From NCBI RefSeq assembly GCF_001427525.1, contig NZ_LMGU01000001.1:2105115-2169114 (forward strand): a stretch of DNA of 64,000 nt. Direction: 5' to 3'. The DNA is from Microbacterium sp. Root61. Its GTDB lineage: Bacteria > Actinomycetota > Actinomycetes > Actinomycetales > Microbacteriaceae. Positions 33,403 through 42,367 of this stretch are shown piece by piece (position 1 is the first letter of the stretch; each line of letters begins with the position of its first letter). The notes under the pieces are model-generated. The model was not told the DNA's origin and searched no databases. It saw only the letters and a program-made list of their open reading frames with translations. The position numbers and the translations under genes were made by a program.

Positions 33403-34331
33403 CCGTCATCGCCGTCAGCGGCTTCGGATCCATCGGCCGTCGGCACGCCCGCGTGCTCAGCGCCATGGAGGGCGTGGAGGTCGTCGTGCACGACCCGGTC
33501 GCGCTCGGCGAGGATGTCGGTTTCCCGGTCGTCGCGAACCTCGACGACCTGGATGCGCACCGTCCGGATGGCATCGTGATCGCCAGTCCTGACGAATACC
33601 ACTTGAGCGGCGCGACCTGGGCGGCGGAACGCTGGCTTCCCGTGCTGCTGGAGAAGCCCGTCGCCGACACGATCGCGGCGGCCGAGAGCCTCGTCACGGC
33701 CACCGCCGAGCGGTGCGCCGTGCTCGTCGGGTACGTGCTGCACCATTCCCCCGTGTTTCAGGCCGCGGCAGCCTGCATCGCCAACGGCGGCATCGGCATC
33801 CCGATCTCCGCGCACGCCGATCTCGGCGCCTACGAGACGCTCGTGGTGGCCCGCAATCGGTTCGCGGAGCCTCGGCACGACCGGATCTTCGTCGACTACA
33901 GCCACGAGTGGGACTACCTGCGCTGGTTCCTCGGGCCGCTCACCCCGCTCGCCGCGCACGCGCGCGACTTCGAGGGCATCCGAGAGCACACGGAGCACCC
34001 GAACAGCGTGGACGCACTACTGCGTGCAGGTGACGTGGGCGTCACCGCCCATCTGGACTACGTGCGTCGCCCTGGTCGGCGGGTGTGCACGGTGATCGGT
34101 TCCGAGGCGAGTCTCACCGTGGATGCCGGCGGCGATCTGACGATCCGGTACGAAGAGACGGGCGAAGTCAGCACACAGTCATACGCCGAGCCTCGCGATG
34201 CCATGTTCGCGCGCCAGGCGATGCACTTCCTCGCGGTCATCCGTGGCGAGGAGGAACCGGCGGTGACGGCGGCCGACGGGTTGGCGGCACTGCGCACCGC
34301 GGACGCACTGACCCGGTTGGCGCACCGCTGA
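33399..34331 (+). CDS. Gfo/Idh/MocA family oxidoreductase
   Basis: 310-aa NAD(P)-dependent dehydrogenase. Rossmann motif GFGSIGRRHARVL at the N-terminus and the family signature LEKPVADT near residue 86, followed by the C-terminal alpha/beta domain with DYSHEWDYLRWFLG. It should oxidise a sugar, inositol or amino-sugar-like hydroxyl. Last gene of the aminotransferase operon, followed by a strong bidirectional hairpin. Confidence 0.9.
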   Translation: MTVIAVSGFGSIGRRHARVLSAMEGVEVVVHDPVALGEDVGFPVVANLDDLDAHRPDGIVIASPDEYHLSGATWAAERWLPVLLEKPVADTIAAAESLVTATAERCAVLVGYVLHHSPVFQAAAACIANGGIGIPISAHADLGAYETLVVARNRFAEPRHDRIFVDYSHEWDYLRWFLGPLTPLAAHARDFEGIREHTEHPNSVDALLRAGDVGVTAHLDYVRRPGRRVCTVIGSEASLTVDAGGDLTIRYEETGEVSTQSYAEPRDAMFARQAMHFLAVIRGEEEPAVTAADGLAALRTADALTRLAHR

Positions 34332-34346
34332 CGGCGCGCCAACCGG
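34313..34346. terminator. Strong bidirectional terminator hairpin
   Basis: Perfect 11-bp stem CCGGTTGGCGC/GCGCCAACCGG with a 12-nt loop. The left arm lies inside the last codons of the Gfo/Idh gene and the right arm ends exactly before the stop codon of the convergent serine hydrolase gene, so one hairpin serves both operons. Confidence 0.8.
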
Positions 34347-35483
34347 TCACAATGCGCTGCGCAGTTCCCGCACGACGGCGTCGCCGCGCGCCGTGTCGAT
34401 CATGAGGTTCGTGAGATACGCGAACCCGAGCCCGAGGCCCGGATCGGCGAATGCCACCTGCCCGCCGGCTCCGTCATGACCGAACGCGGCGAGCGAGGTC
34501 ATCGGGCGAAGATCGGAGGCCAGGGCGACGCCCGCGCCCCAGCGGTGGTACGGCGGCGGGGCCGTCGGGTACTCCGGCGCGCCTTCACCACGTAGCGCCG
34601 TGAGCGCCGCTCGCGCGGACGACGAGAGCAAGGGCTCGCGGGGATCGACCACGGCACCCCAGAACCGGGCCACAGCATCCGCCGTGGCGAGGCCTGCGGC
34701 TCCCGCGAGTCCGGAGGCGATCACCGCCGGGTCGTCGAAGCCCACGTCGCGATCGGTGAGCCGCGCAGGGAAAGCGCCACCGAACGTGGCGAAGTGCACG
34801 ACGGCTTCGGCGATGTCCGGGGCGATCGCCATGGCCGGTGCGGAAAGGTCGCCCAACACGGGGCGCGCCCGCCGCGCGGCGGTCTCGGCATCCGCACCGA
34901 GCCACAGGTCGATGCCGAGCGGACCGGAGATCTCCTCCGCGATGAAACGGCCCAGTGTCCGACCGTCGATGCGCAGCATGAGCTGCTCCGTGATGACACC
35001 GTGCGAGAGCGTGTGGTAGCTGTATCCGGTGCCCGGACGCCAGAGCGGAACGCGGCCCGCGATGTTCTCCGCGAGCGTATGCCCATCGATGGCCTCGGAG
35101 AGGGTGAGGTCACGGTCCGGACCCGGTACGCCCGCCCGGTGCGCCAGTGCGTCGCCGACGGACACATCCGACTTGCCGGCGACACCGAACTCGGGCCAGT
35201 AACGCGCCAGGGGCTCATCCAGCGAGCCGAGGAGCCCACGATCGAGGAGCATCGCGATCGCCACGGCGGCGACGCCTTTCGTACAGGAGAAGATCACGGC
35301 CGGGGTGTTCGCCTCCCACGGCCGATCGAGGTCTGCGGCGCCGCTCTGCACACTGACCACGGCCCGACCTCCGAGGTGGACCGAGAGGGCGGCGCCCGCC
35401 CGTTCGTCCTTCACTGTGGCGGCAAAGGCGTGGACGACGTTGTCGAAGCCGGAATCCCAGTGGCCGCGGATTCCTTCGATCAT
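34347..35483 (-). CDS. Beta-lactamase-family serine hydrolase
   Basis: 378-aa cytosolic serine hydrolase (EstB/class C-like). Nucleophile motif S66-C-T-K69 in VIFSCTKGVAAVA; GYSYHTLSHGVI supplies the Tyr motif. Members act as esterases, D-aminopeptidases or amidases. It is the last gene of the leftward transporter operon, its ATG overlapping the RidA stop, which suggests action on the imported compound. No signal peptide. Confidence 0.88.
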   Translation of the reverse strand: MIEGIRGHWDSGFDNVVHAFAATVKDERAGAALSVHLGGRAVVSVQSGAADLDRPWEANTPAVIFSCTKGVAAVAIAMLLDRGLLGSLDEPLARYWPEFGVAGKSDVSVGDALAHRAGVPGPDRDLTLSEAIDGHTLAENIAGRVPLWRPGTGYSYHTLSHGVITEQLMLRIDGRTLGRFIAEEISGPLGIDLWLGADAETAARRARPVLGDLSAPAMAIAPDIAEAVVHFATFGGAFPARLTDRDVGFDDPAVIASGLAGAAGLATADAVARFWGAVVDPREPLLSSSARAALTALRGEGAPEYPTAPPPYHRWGAGVALASDLRPMTSLAAFGHDGAGGQVAFADPGLGLGFAYLTNLMIDTARGDAVVRELRSAL

Positions 35484-35869
35484 GGGCGCGCGAGGACGGC
35501 GACCGCGTCCAGCTCGACCTTGACCGACTCCAGCGGGGACACCCAGGTCGTCCGCGCCGGCCGAGGGTGTGCGAAAAGCTCGCGATAGATCCGGTTGTAC
35601 TCGGGGATCTGGTCTTCCGCCGTCACGAAGGCGCCGATGCGGACGACGTGGCGCAACGACGATCCTGCCGCGACGAGGAGCGTCTCGAGGTTGGCCACGC
35701 AGCGACGCATCTCCTCCTCGAAGGTTCCGGAGATGATGGCTCCGGTCTCCAGGTCGACCGATGCCTGACCCGACACGTGGACGAGCCCGCCGGCGATCAC
35801 CGCGGGGGTGAAGTTCCGATCCTCTCGCGCGCCCAGGTAGGTGATGTCTCCCACGGTGCTCAGTTCCAC
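35480..35869 (-). CDS. RidA family enamine/imine deaminase
   Basis: 129-aa YjgF/YER057c/UK114-type protein: NFTPAVIAGGLVHVSGQASVD near the start and a C-terminal RTTWVSPLESVKVELDAVAVL. RidA proteins hydrolyse reactive enamines and imines such as 2-aminoacrylate released by PLP enzymes. That fits a cluster with two PLP enzymes. GTG 35869 is chosen because AAGGAG precedes it and because it gives the family's normal length; a longer start at 35923, overlapping the upstream stop, is possible. Confidence 0.88.
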   Translation of the reverse strand: MELSTVGDITYLGAREDRNFTPAVIAGGLVHVSGQASVDLETGAIISGTFEEEMRRCVANLETLLVAAGSSLRHVVRIGAFVTAEDQIPEYNRIYRELFAHPRPARTTWVSPLESVKVELDAVAVLARP

Positions 35870-35919
35870 GGTGCTCCTTGTGTGTCGTTCTGGTCGTTTT
35901 GGGTGTGCGGCGGTCGCGC

Positions 35920-36843
35920 TCATGCGCGCCGAGTGCCGAGCTCGAACAGCACGTCACCCGGTGACACGATCGCCTGAGTGCGCAGCACGGTGATCACACC
36001 GCCGGCCGGTGCCGTGCAGACGAACGCATCGGATCCGTCGCTGTCGATCACGCGGCCGATCACCTCGCCCGCGGCGACATCGTCCAGCAGAGTGCGCTGA
36101 GTGACGAAGAACCCCGCCCGCGGCGTCGACGCGGCGCGGTCGACGTCGCCGTTCCCGTGCAGCCGCAGCGTGGTGGCGCGGCCCTCCGGCGCGTCGTCGA
36201 CCATGTCGAGGTGCGCGAGGATCCGCAGCACGCCATCGCGGTAGTCGCCGAGGGTCTCCGCGGTGAGCACGCCGCCGCGGGGCGACTCGACGTAGAGCGC
36301 CGGGATGCCGAGTTCCTGTGCCGTGCTCACGGTACGGCCGATCCCGTTCGCGGGGTGCGTCCACACCGTGCCCGCACCGAATGCCTCGCACAGCGCGACG
36401 GCGAGGTCGCAGCCGGGCGAGCCGTCGTCGAGGCATCCCGCGAAGAACGGCATGTCGGTGTCGGGCGACGACGTGTGCAGGTCGATGAGCACGTCCGCTC
36501 CGGTGATCAGGCGATCGGCGATTGCAGCGGCGAGCTGCTCGGTCGGCTGACCGTCGGCGGCACCGGGGAACACCCGGGCGAGATTCAGTCCGTCGACCGG
36601 GCTGACGCGAAGATTCGCCGCGTGCGCGGCCGGATGCGCGACCGGCAGCAGTCGCACGCGGCCCGCGATGAGCGGCAGACCCTCACGTGCGAACTGCGCG
36701 AGCGCGACGATGCCCGCCACCTCGTTGCCATGGATGCCGGCGAGCAAGGTGACGGTCGGACCCGGCACCCCGCTGTCGAGGTGGAACACCTCCAGGACGA
36801 CGCCGTCCGCGGTGCGAAGCTGCTCGCTGCTCGCGGCGATCAC
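35920..36843 (-). CDS. Succinylglutamate desuccinylase/aspartoacylase family zinc hydrolase
   Basis: 307-aa M14-like zinc enzyme. Zinc ligands are visible as GIHGNEVAG (His and Glu) and LIDLHTSSPDTDMPFF (His), with catalytic Glu in LYVESPRGG. Family members deacylate N-acyl amino acids (N-succinylglutamate, N-acetylaspartate, N-acetyl-diaminobutyrate). Directly following the ABC transporter with ATGA overlap, it likely removes an acyl group from the imported substrate. Confidence 0.88.
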   Translation of the reverse strand: MIAASSEQLRTADGVVLEVFHLDSGVPGPTVTLLAGIHGNEVAGIVALAQFAREGLPLIAGRVRLLPVAHPAAHAANLRVSPVDGLNLARVFPGAADGQPTEQLAAAIADRLITGADVLIDLHTSSPDTDMPFFAGCLDDGSPGCDLAVALCEAFGAGTVWTHPANGIGRTVSTAQELGIPALYVESPRGGVLTAETLGDYRDGVLRILAHLDMVDDAPEGRATTLRLHGNGDVDRAASTPRAGFFVTQRTLLDDVAAGEVIGRVIDSDGSDAFVCTAPAGGVITVLRTQAIVSPGDVLFELGTRRA

Positions 36844-37724
36844 GAGGCGACCTCCTCTACTTGGAAGGCTGTACGCCCGGCGTAGTAGACCGCGCGGTCA
36901 CGCGTCCCGCGCTCGCTCGGGTCGTTGATCGGCACGGCCGACAGCAGCGCTTGCGTGTACGCGTGCTGGGGATGGTCGAACACCTGCTCCACCGGTCCGC
37001 TTTCCACGACTTCACCCAAGTGCATCACGAGCACCTCGTCGGCGATATGCCGCACCACCGACAGGTCGTGCGAGATGAAGATGTACGCGACACCGGACTC
37101 GGCCTGGATGTCCTGCAGGAGGTTCACGATCTGCGCCTGGATGGACATGTCCAACGCTGACACGGGCTCATCGAGCACGAGCAGCTCGGGCTTGAGCGCG
37201 AGTGCCCGCGCGATGCCGATGCGCTGCCGCTGACCTCCGGAGAACTCGTGCGGATAGCGCGTGCCCTGGGCCGGGGTGAGGCCGACGATATCCAGCAGCT
37301 CCGTCACCCGGGCGCGCTGCGCGGCGGCGTTGCCGAGGCGGTGGATGCGCAAGCCTTCGCCGATGATCTCACCGGCCGTCATCCGGGGGTTGATGGCGGC
37401 ATACGGGTCCTGGAAGACGAACTGCATCCGCTGCCGCAACCCGCCCGCGAGCCGGCGGTCGGAGAGGTCGGTGATGTCCTGGCCACGGAACTCGATCCGC
37501 CCGGACGTCGGCCGGTAGAACCGGTTCACCGTGCGCGCGAGCGTCGATTTCCCCGATCCGGATTCCCCCACCACCGCGACGGTGCGTCCGCGTTCGACCG
37601 TGAACGAGACATCCTCGACGGCTCGGATCGTGCCCTTCCGACCGGCCGCGTCGCGGACGGTGAACCGCTTGGACAGCGACGTCACCCTCAGGAGGGGCGT
37701 GGCATCCACAGTGGTGTCGGTCAT
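36840..37724 (-). CDS. Dipeptide/oligopeptide-type ABC transporter ATP-binding protein (DppF-like)
   Basis: 294-aa cytosolic ATPase: Walker A GESGSGKST, signature FSGGQRQRIGIARAL, Walker B LLVLDEPVSALD, and the C-terminal oligopeptide-type extension (VFDHPQHAYTQALLSAVP). One of two ATPases energising the importer of this operon. GGAGGAGG precedes ATG 37724. Coupled to neighbours by ATGA overlaps. Confidence 0.94.
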   Translation of the reverse strand: MTDTTVDATPLLRVTSLSKRFTVRDAAGRKGTIRAVEDVSFTVERGRTVAVVGESGSGKSTLARTVNRFYRPTSGRIEFRGQDITDLSDRRLAGGLRQRMQFVFQDPYAAINPRMTAGEIIGEGLRIHRLGNAAAQRARVTELLDIVGLTPAQGTRYPHEFSGGQRQRIGIARALALKPELLVLDEPVSALDMSIQAQIVNLLQDIQAESGVAYIFISHDLSVVRHIADEVLVMHLGEVVESGPVEQVFDHPQHAYTQALLSAVPINDPSERGTRDRAVYYAGRTAFQVEEVAS

Positions 37725-38575
37725 CGGTCCTCCTCCGCGGATGCCGGTACCCCGACCCGGCGCAGTCGTCGCTCCGAGGCATCCATTCGTGGGCGGCAAT
37801 CCAGCAGCTCGCGGGTGTAGTCGCTGGTCGGGTTCGCGAAGAGATCGAACACCTCGGAGGTCTCCAGCACGCGACCGCGTCGCATCACGACGACCCGATC
37901 GGCCATCTCGGCGACGACACCGAGGTCGTGGGTAATCAGGATCAGCCCGATGCCGAGATCTCGCTGCAGGTCCCGCAGCAGATCCAGCACCTGGGCCTGC
38001 ACCGTGACGTCGAGGGCGGTCGTCGGCTCGTCCGCGATGATCAGCGGCGGGTCGTTCGCGATGGCCATCGCGATCATCGCGCGCTGCCGCATGCCGCCGG
38101 ACAACTCATGCGGGTACTGGCGCACCCGCATCGTCGGGTCGGGGATCCCGACCCGTTCGAAGAGTTCCACGACGCGGGCGAGAGCGGCGCGCTTGGACAC
38201 GTGCCGGTTGTGGGTGCGGATCACCTCGGCGACCTGCGACCCGATGCGCGTCACGGGGTTGAAGGAGCTCATCGGGTCCTGGAAGATCATGCCGATCCGC
38301 CCACCCCGCACGCGGTCGAGTTCGCGCGGGCTCAGCGTGTACAGATCCACGCCGTCGAACATCGCCGTTCCGCCGCGCCGTACCGCGGTCTCGCGCGGCA
38401 GCAGTCCCAGCAGGCTCGACACGGACACGCTCTTGCCGGAGCCCGATTCTCCGACGATGCCCAGGCATTCGCCCCGTCCGACCTCGAACGAGACGCCGTC
38501 GACGGCGGTGACGGTGCCCGTCTCGGTGCGGAAATCGATGGACAGGTCCGTGACCTGGAGCAGTGGTGCGCTCAC
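37721..38575 (-). CDS. Dipeptide/oligopeptide-type ABC transporter ATP-binding protein (DppD-like)
   Basis: 284 aa with Walker A GESGSGKSV, signature LSGGMRQRAMIAMAI, Walker B LIIADEPTTALD and the peptide-importer C-terminus (FANPTSDYTRELLDCRP). The last residue of Walker A is Val rather than Thr after GKS, which still leaves the essential GKS. Pairs with the DppF-like ATPase. Confidence 0.94.
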   Translation of the reverse strand: MSAPLLQVTDLSIDFRTETGTVTAVDGVSFEVGRGECLGIVGESGSGKSVSVSSLLGLLPRETAVRRGGTAMFDGVDLYTLSPRELDRVRGGRIGMIFQDPMSSFNPVTRIGSQVAEVIRTHNRHVSKRAALARVVELFERVGIPDPTMRVRQYPHELSGGMRQRAMIAMAIANDPPLIIADEPTTALDVTVQAQVLDLLRDLQRDLGIGLILITHDLGVVAEMADRVVVMRRGRVLETSEVFDLFANPTSDYTRELLDCRPRMDASERRLRRVGVPASAEEDR

Positions 38576-39453
38576 TTCATCCTCCTCGGGTCGGCAGCGT
38601 CGCGTAGTCCGTCACCGAGGAAGTTGACGGCCAGCACCGCGACGGCGATGAGGATGCCCGGGGGCAGCCAGAGCCAGGGCATCGATTGCAGGATCGTGAG
38701 GGACTGCGCTTCGTTGAGCATGTTGCCCCAGCTCGCGGTGGGCGGCTGCACACCGAGGCCGAGGAACGAGAGCGTGGCCTCGAGCAGGATCGCCTGGGCG
38801 ATGAGGAGGGTCGCGACCACGGTGAGCGGCGCGACCACCGCGGGGAGGATGTGGCGGCCGAGCACCCAGAAGCTCGATCCCCCGAGTCCCTTCGCCGCCA
38901 CCACGAACTCCTGCTCGCGCAGCGACAGTGTCGCTCCGCGGACGATGCGGTAGGCCTGCGGCCACTCGAACAGGGCGAGGGCGATGACCAGTGTCTGCAG
39001 GCTCGGGCCGATGAAGGCCACGACGGCGGTGAGGATGATCAGCGTCGGGAACGACAGCACCACGTCGGCCATCCGCGAGAGGACCGCGTCGACCGGTCCA
39101 CGCAGGTATCCGGCGATCGCCCCGAGGAGCGCACCGATGGCGGCCGCGCCGATCGTCGCCGCCAGCGCCACGGTGAGGGAGACGCGTCCGCCGGCGAGAA
39201 GGCGTGCGAGCACGTCGCGTCCGGCGGAGTCGGTGCCGAGCGGATGCTCGGGAGTCGGAGGTTTCCGGGAGGCGAAGACATCGACCGCATTCGGGTCGAC
39301 GGGGTACAACATCGGCCCGAAGACGGCGATGACGATGAGCAGCACCAGCACGATCGCCCCGGCGACCGCGAGACGGTGCTTGGTGAAGCGGAGGACGGCG
39401 AGGCGCCTCGGCGAGAGCGGGGCGACGGTGGCCACGGTGGCGGTCTCGGTCAT
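38572..39453 (-). CDS. Dipeptide/oligopeptide-type ABC transporter permease (DppC-like)
   Basis: 293-aa inner-membrane permease with about six helices. N-terminal FGPMLYPVDPNAVDVF and EHPLGTDSAGRDVLARLLAGGRVSL are the DppC signature; the EAA loop lies near EFVVAAKGLGGSSFWVLGRHILP. Forms the channel with the DppB-like subunit. Confidence 0.94.
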   Translation of the reverse strand: MTETATVATVAPLSPRRLAVLRFTKHRLAVAGAIVLVLLIVIAVFGPMLYPVDPNAVDVFASRKPPTPEHPLGTDSAGRDVLARLLAGGRVSLTVALAATIGAAAIGALLGAIAGYLRGPVDAVLSRMADVVLSFPTLIILTAVVAFIGPSLQTLVIALALFEWPQAYRIVRGATLSLREQEFVVAAKGLGGSSFWVLGRHILPAVVAPLTVVATLLIAQAILLEATLSFLGLGVQPPTASWGNMLNEAQSLTILQSMPWLWLPPGILIAVAVLAVNFLGDGLRDAADPRRMK

Positions 39454-39454
39454 G

Positions 39455-40417
39455 TCACTTCACCCGGATCCGTGGGTCGATGGTCGCGTAAAGAATGTCC
39501 GCGATGAGGTTGCACAGCAGAACGAGGACCGCCACGAACAGCACGAAGGCGAGGATCACGGGGTAGTCGCGGGCCATGATCGAGTCGATCGCGAGCTTGC
39601 CCATGCCGGGCCACGCGAACATCGTCTCGATGACGACCGTCCCGGCCAGCAGCACCGGGATCTGGAGCGCGATCACGGTGATGAGCGGGATGGAGGCGTT
39701 CTTCAACGCGTGGCCGAACAGCACCTTGGTGCCGCCGATCCCCTTCGCCCGTGCGGTGACGATGTACTCGGAGTTCAGGGCGTCGAGCATGCTCGCCCGC
39801 GCGTATCGGACGTAGGGGCCGAGCATCACGAGGGCGAGGATCCCGCCGGGGAGGATCAGGTGCATCAGCTGATCGCCGATGTTGCCGTCGGATCCGAGTG
39901 ATTCCATGCCGGAGGTGGGCAGCCATCTCAAGGTGAGACCGAAGATGAAGATGCCGAGAAGGGCGAGGAAGAACGGCGGCACCGAGATGGCGAACAGGCT
40001 GAACCCGGTGATCGTGTAGTCGACCCAGGAGTTCTTGCGGATGGCGGCGAGCATGCCCATCACGATGCCGACGATCACCGCGACCACGAGGGCGGCGCCG
40101 ACGAGGCGTGCCGTGGCGCCGAGGCGTTCCATCATCAGGGTGTTGACCGGGCGTCCGCTGGAGAGGGAGAAGCCGAGGTTGCCGCTGAGAAGCTCGCGGA
40201 GCCACGCGAAGTACTGGACGACGAGCGGCTGATCGTACCCGAGGCGTTCCCGGATGGCCGCGAGTGCGGCCTCCCGATCGCCGACGAAGTTGACCGGGTC
40301 GACCATCACCTCGATCGGGTCGCCGGGCATCATCCTGAGCAGGGTGAACAGCAGCATGCTGATCCCCAACAGGACGACGATCGCGATGAGGACGCGGGTT
40401 GCGATATAGCGAAGCAC
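39455..40417 (-). CDS. Dipeptide/oligopeptide-type ABC transporter permease (DppB-like)
   Basis: 320-aa permease with about six helices. Opening RYIATRVLIAIVVLLGISMLLFTLLRMMPGDP is typical of DppB, and the EAA loop is near EYIVTARAKGIGGTKVLFGHALKNA. Separated from the binding-protein gene by 97 bp that contain a strong hairpin; 1 bp gap to the DppC-like gene. Confidence 0.94.
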   Translation of the reverse strand: MLRYIATRVLIAIVVLLGISMLLFTLLRMMPGDPIEVMVDPVNFVGDREAALAAIRERLGYDQPLVVQYFAWLRELLSGNLGFSLSSGRPVNTLMMERLGATARLVGAALVVAVIVGIVMGMLAAIRKNSWVDYTITGFSLFAISVPPFFLALLGIFIFGLTLRWLPTSGMESLGSDGNIGDQLMHLILPGGILALVMLGPYVRYARASMLDALNSEYIVTARAKGIGGTKVLFGHALKNASIPLITVIALQIPVLLAGTVVIETMFAWPGMGKLAIDSIMARDYPVILAFVLFVAVLVLLCNLIADILYATIDPRIRVK

Positions 40418-40469
40418 GTCGTGCGGTGTTCCCCTCTACGGCGGTGCGGTGGTCTGGAACGGCGTCGGA

Positions 40470-40499
40470 GGGCTGCGGAGCTGTGTGACTCCGCAGCCC
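40470..40499 (-). terminator. Intra-operon hairpin after the binding-protein gene
   Basis: Perfect 11-bp stem GGGCTGCGGAG/CTCCGCAGCCC with an 8-nt loop, 15 bp beyond the binding-protein stop and before the DppB-like gene. Such hairpins commonly attenuate transcription or protect the upstream message so that binding protein exceeds permease. Confidence 0.75.
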
Positions 40500-40514
40500 C
40501 CCGGGCGCCAGGTT

Positions 40515-42143
40515 TCAGCCGGTGATCGACCAGTTCGGCGCGCTGTAGAAGGCGTCCGTCAGCAGTCGTCGCGGTTCGAATCCTTGCAGCTTGTCGCTGA
40601 CGCCGAAGATGACAGTCGGCGAGGACAGCAGGATCATCGGTACTTCTTCGTTGACGATCTGCTGCGCTTCCGCATAGATCTTCTCGCGCTCTGCCTGGTC
40701 GGGCTCACTGAGGCCCTTCGTCAACAGTGCATCAAGCTCCGGATTGCAGTATGCCTGGATGTTGGTGGCAACGCCGCACATCAGGCGGATGTTCATCGAG
40801 GACGGGTCCACGACGAAGTTGCCGTATCCGGAGATCAGCAGCTGGAAGTCGCGTGCTCCGATGGCAGCGGTCTGGCTGGCCGCATCGAGCTGGCGGACGA
40901 CGGCGTTCATGCCGACCGCCTTCAGCTGCGCCGCGACGATGTCGAGGGTGAGGTCGCGATCCTTCTGGCCGGGAACGATCTCGAGGGTGACCTCGCGGCT
41001 CGCATCCCAGTTCGCCTCGGCGAGCAGTTCCTTCGCCTTCTCCGGGTCGTAGGCGTACTCTTCGAGACCGCTCGGCACGGCCCACTCGGGTCCGTGAGCG
41101 AGCACGTTGACGACCGTACCCTCGCCGTGGAACACCTCGTCGATGATCCCCTGCCGGTCGATCGCGTACAGCATCGCCTGGCGCACGAGCGGGTCGGCGA
41201 GTTCGGGGTGGGTGTCCATTGCGGTGTGCAGGGCGAGCACTCCGGCGCCCGGTGCGCTCTCGACGGTGATGCCCGCGATGCTGCGCACCGTTTCCACATC
41301 CACTGCCGGGACGCTGCTGAGGTGCAGTTCACCGGTCTGCAGCTGGGCCTGGGCGGCATCGCTCGTAAGCGTGGAGGCGAAGACCCGGTCGAGCTTCAGT
41401 TCACTGCGGAACTCGGGGTTGGCAACGAACTCGAGCTGCGAGTCCGAGACCCACTTGGAGAAGACGTATGGCCCCATGCCGGCCGTCGGCTCACGGAACC
41501 ACTCGTTCTCCAGCATTCCGGCCGGATCCATGTCCTCGAGGGCGTGCTTGGGGAGGATCCAGCCGAAGTTGAATGCACCCGGAAGGAAGTTGCCGAGGAA
41601 CGTCGCGTCCGGAGTCACCAGGCTGAACGACACCGTATCGGCATCCTCCGCGACAAGGCCGGACAGGGTGTCGGCGGTGCCTGCCTTGACCTCGGCGTTG
41701 CCGACGACGTTCGTCAGGAAGCCGGCCGTGGACGATGTCGCCGCCGGGTTCGCGTGCAGGTTGTACGTGAAGACGACGTCCTCGGCGGTGAACGGCTCGC
41801 CGTCGCTCCACTTCAGATCCGGAATGAGGTCGAAGGTGACCTTGGTTCCATCCTCCGACACTTCCCACGACTCCGCGAGGCGGCTCTCATAGTCGCTTGT
41901 CTCGAGATTCCAGCCGATGAGCGTGTCGAAATGCAGCGACTCGATGAGTTCGTCGCCGCCGATGCCCGGCTTGAGGGTGTTGAAGCCGGCCGGCTGCTGG
42001 TAGAGCGCGACGTGGGCGTCTCCCCCGGAGGCAGTCTCTTCCGCGGGCGGGGGTGTCGACGTCGTCGGGCCGCAGGCCGCGAGCGTGAGGGTTGCGATGG
42101 CTGCCACGGATGCAAAGATCGCGGCTCTTCTCAGGTATGGCAC
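40515..42143 (-). CDS. ABC transporter substrate-binding lipoprotein, family 5
   Basis: 542-aa lipoprotein; lipobox LTLAAC with Cys24. The body has the SBP family 5 layout (LAESWEVSEDGTKVTFDL, GEPFTAEDVVFTYNLH, AMLYAIDRQGIIDEVFHGEG). GTG 42143 is preferred: GAGGAG lies upstream and the protein then starts with a normal signal; upstream in-frame codons would add 41 residues of non-signal sequence. It is the first gene of the operon for transporter, deacylase, RidA and hydrolase. The ligand is unknown, but family 5 proteins take peptides, opines and some oligosaccharides. Confidence 0.93.
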   Translation of the reverse strand: MPYLRRAAIFASVAAIATLTLAACGPTTSTPPPAEETASGGDAHVALYQQPAGFNTLKPGIGGDELIESLHFDTLIGWNLETSDYESRLAESWEVSEDGTKVTFDLIPDLKWSDGEPFTAEDVVFTYNLHANPAATSSTAGFLTNVVGNAEVKAGTADTLSGLVAEDADTVSFSLVTPDATFLGNFLPGAFNFGWILPKHALEDMDPAGMLENEWFREPTAGMGPYVFSKWVSDSQLEFVANPEFRSELKLDRVFASTLTSDAAQAQLQTGELHLSSVPAVDVETVRSIAGITVESAPGAGVLALHTAMDTHPELADPLVRQAMLYAIDRQGIIDEVFHGEGTVVNVLAHGPEWAVPSGLEEYAYDPEKAKELLAEANWDASREVTLEIVPGQKDRDLTLDIVAAQLKAVGMNAVVRQLDAASQTAAIGARDFQLLISGYGNFVVDPSSMNIRLMCGVATNIQAYCNPELDALLTKGLSEPDQAEREKIYAEAQQIVNEEVPMILLSSPTVIFGVSDKLQGFEPRRLLTDAFYSAPNWSITG

Positions 42144-42201
42144 GGACTTCTCCTCAGGTGCGAGTGCTGCTGCTGGACAGTGTGTGGCCGTCAGGGTCCC
42201 G

Positions 42202-42216
42202 TTTCGTCTAATGAAA
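42202..42216. promoter_or_regulatory. Inverted repeat between transporter and lyase operons
   Basis: TTTC-N7-GAAA in a GTTTCGTC context, 59 bp upstream of the binding-protein start. The GTTTC half resembles the GTTTCAC/GTGAAAC halves near the IclR gene, so it may be a second target of that regulator. Confidence 0.4.
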
Positions 42217-42287
42217 TGAACCGTTCTGATTAGCACGAATCTAGGGAACGAACCCGTTGCGCGCAAGTGTTCGTCGCCAATAACTCT

Positions 42288-42316
42288 TTGACAGCTGTCC
42301 CACCAAATGCAATGCT
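42288..42316 (+). promoter_or_regulatory. Promoter candidate for the DHDPS-family operon
   Basis: TTGACA (42288-42293) with a 17-bp spacer to AATGCT (42311-42316), about 50 nt before the ATG. The -35 is perfect, the -10 weak, which suits a regulated promoter. Confidence 0.45.
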
Positions 42317-42367
42317 GAGTTTCTGTAGGTGGAATATCCCTCCCGTTCGAGACGGAGCAGAATCACG

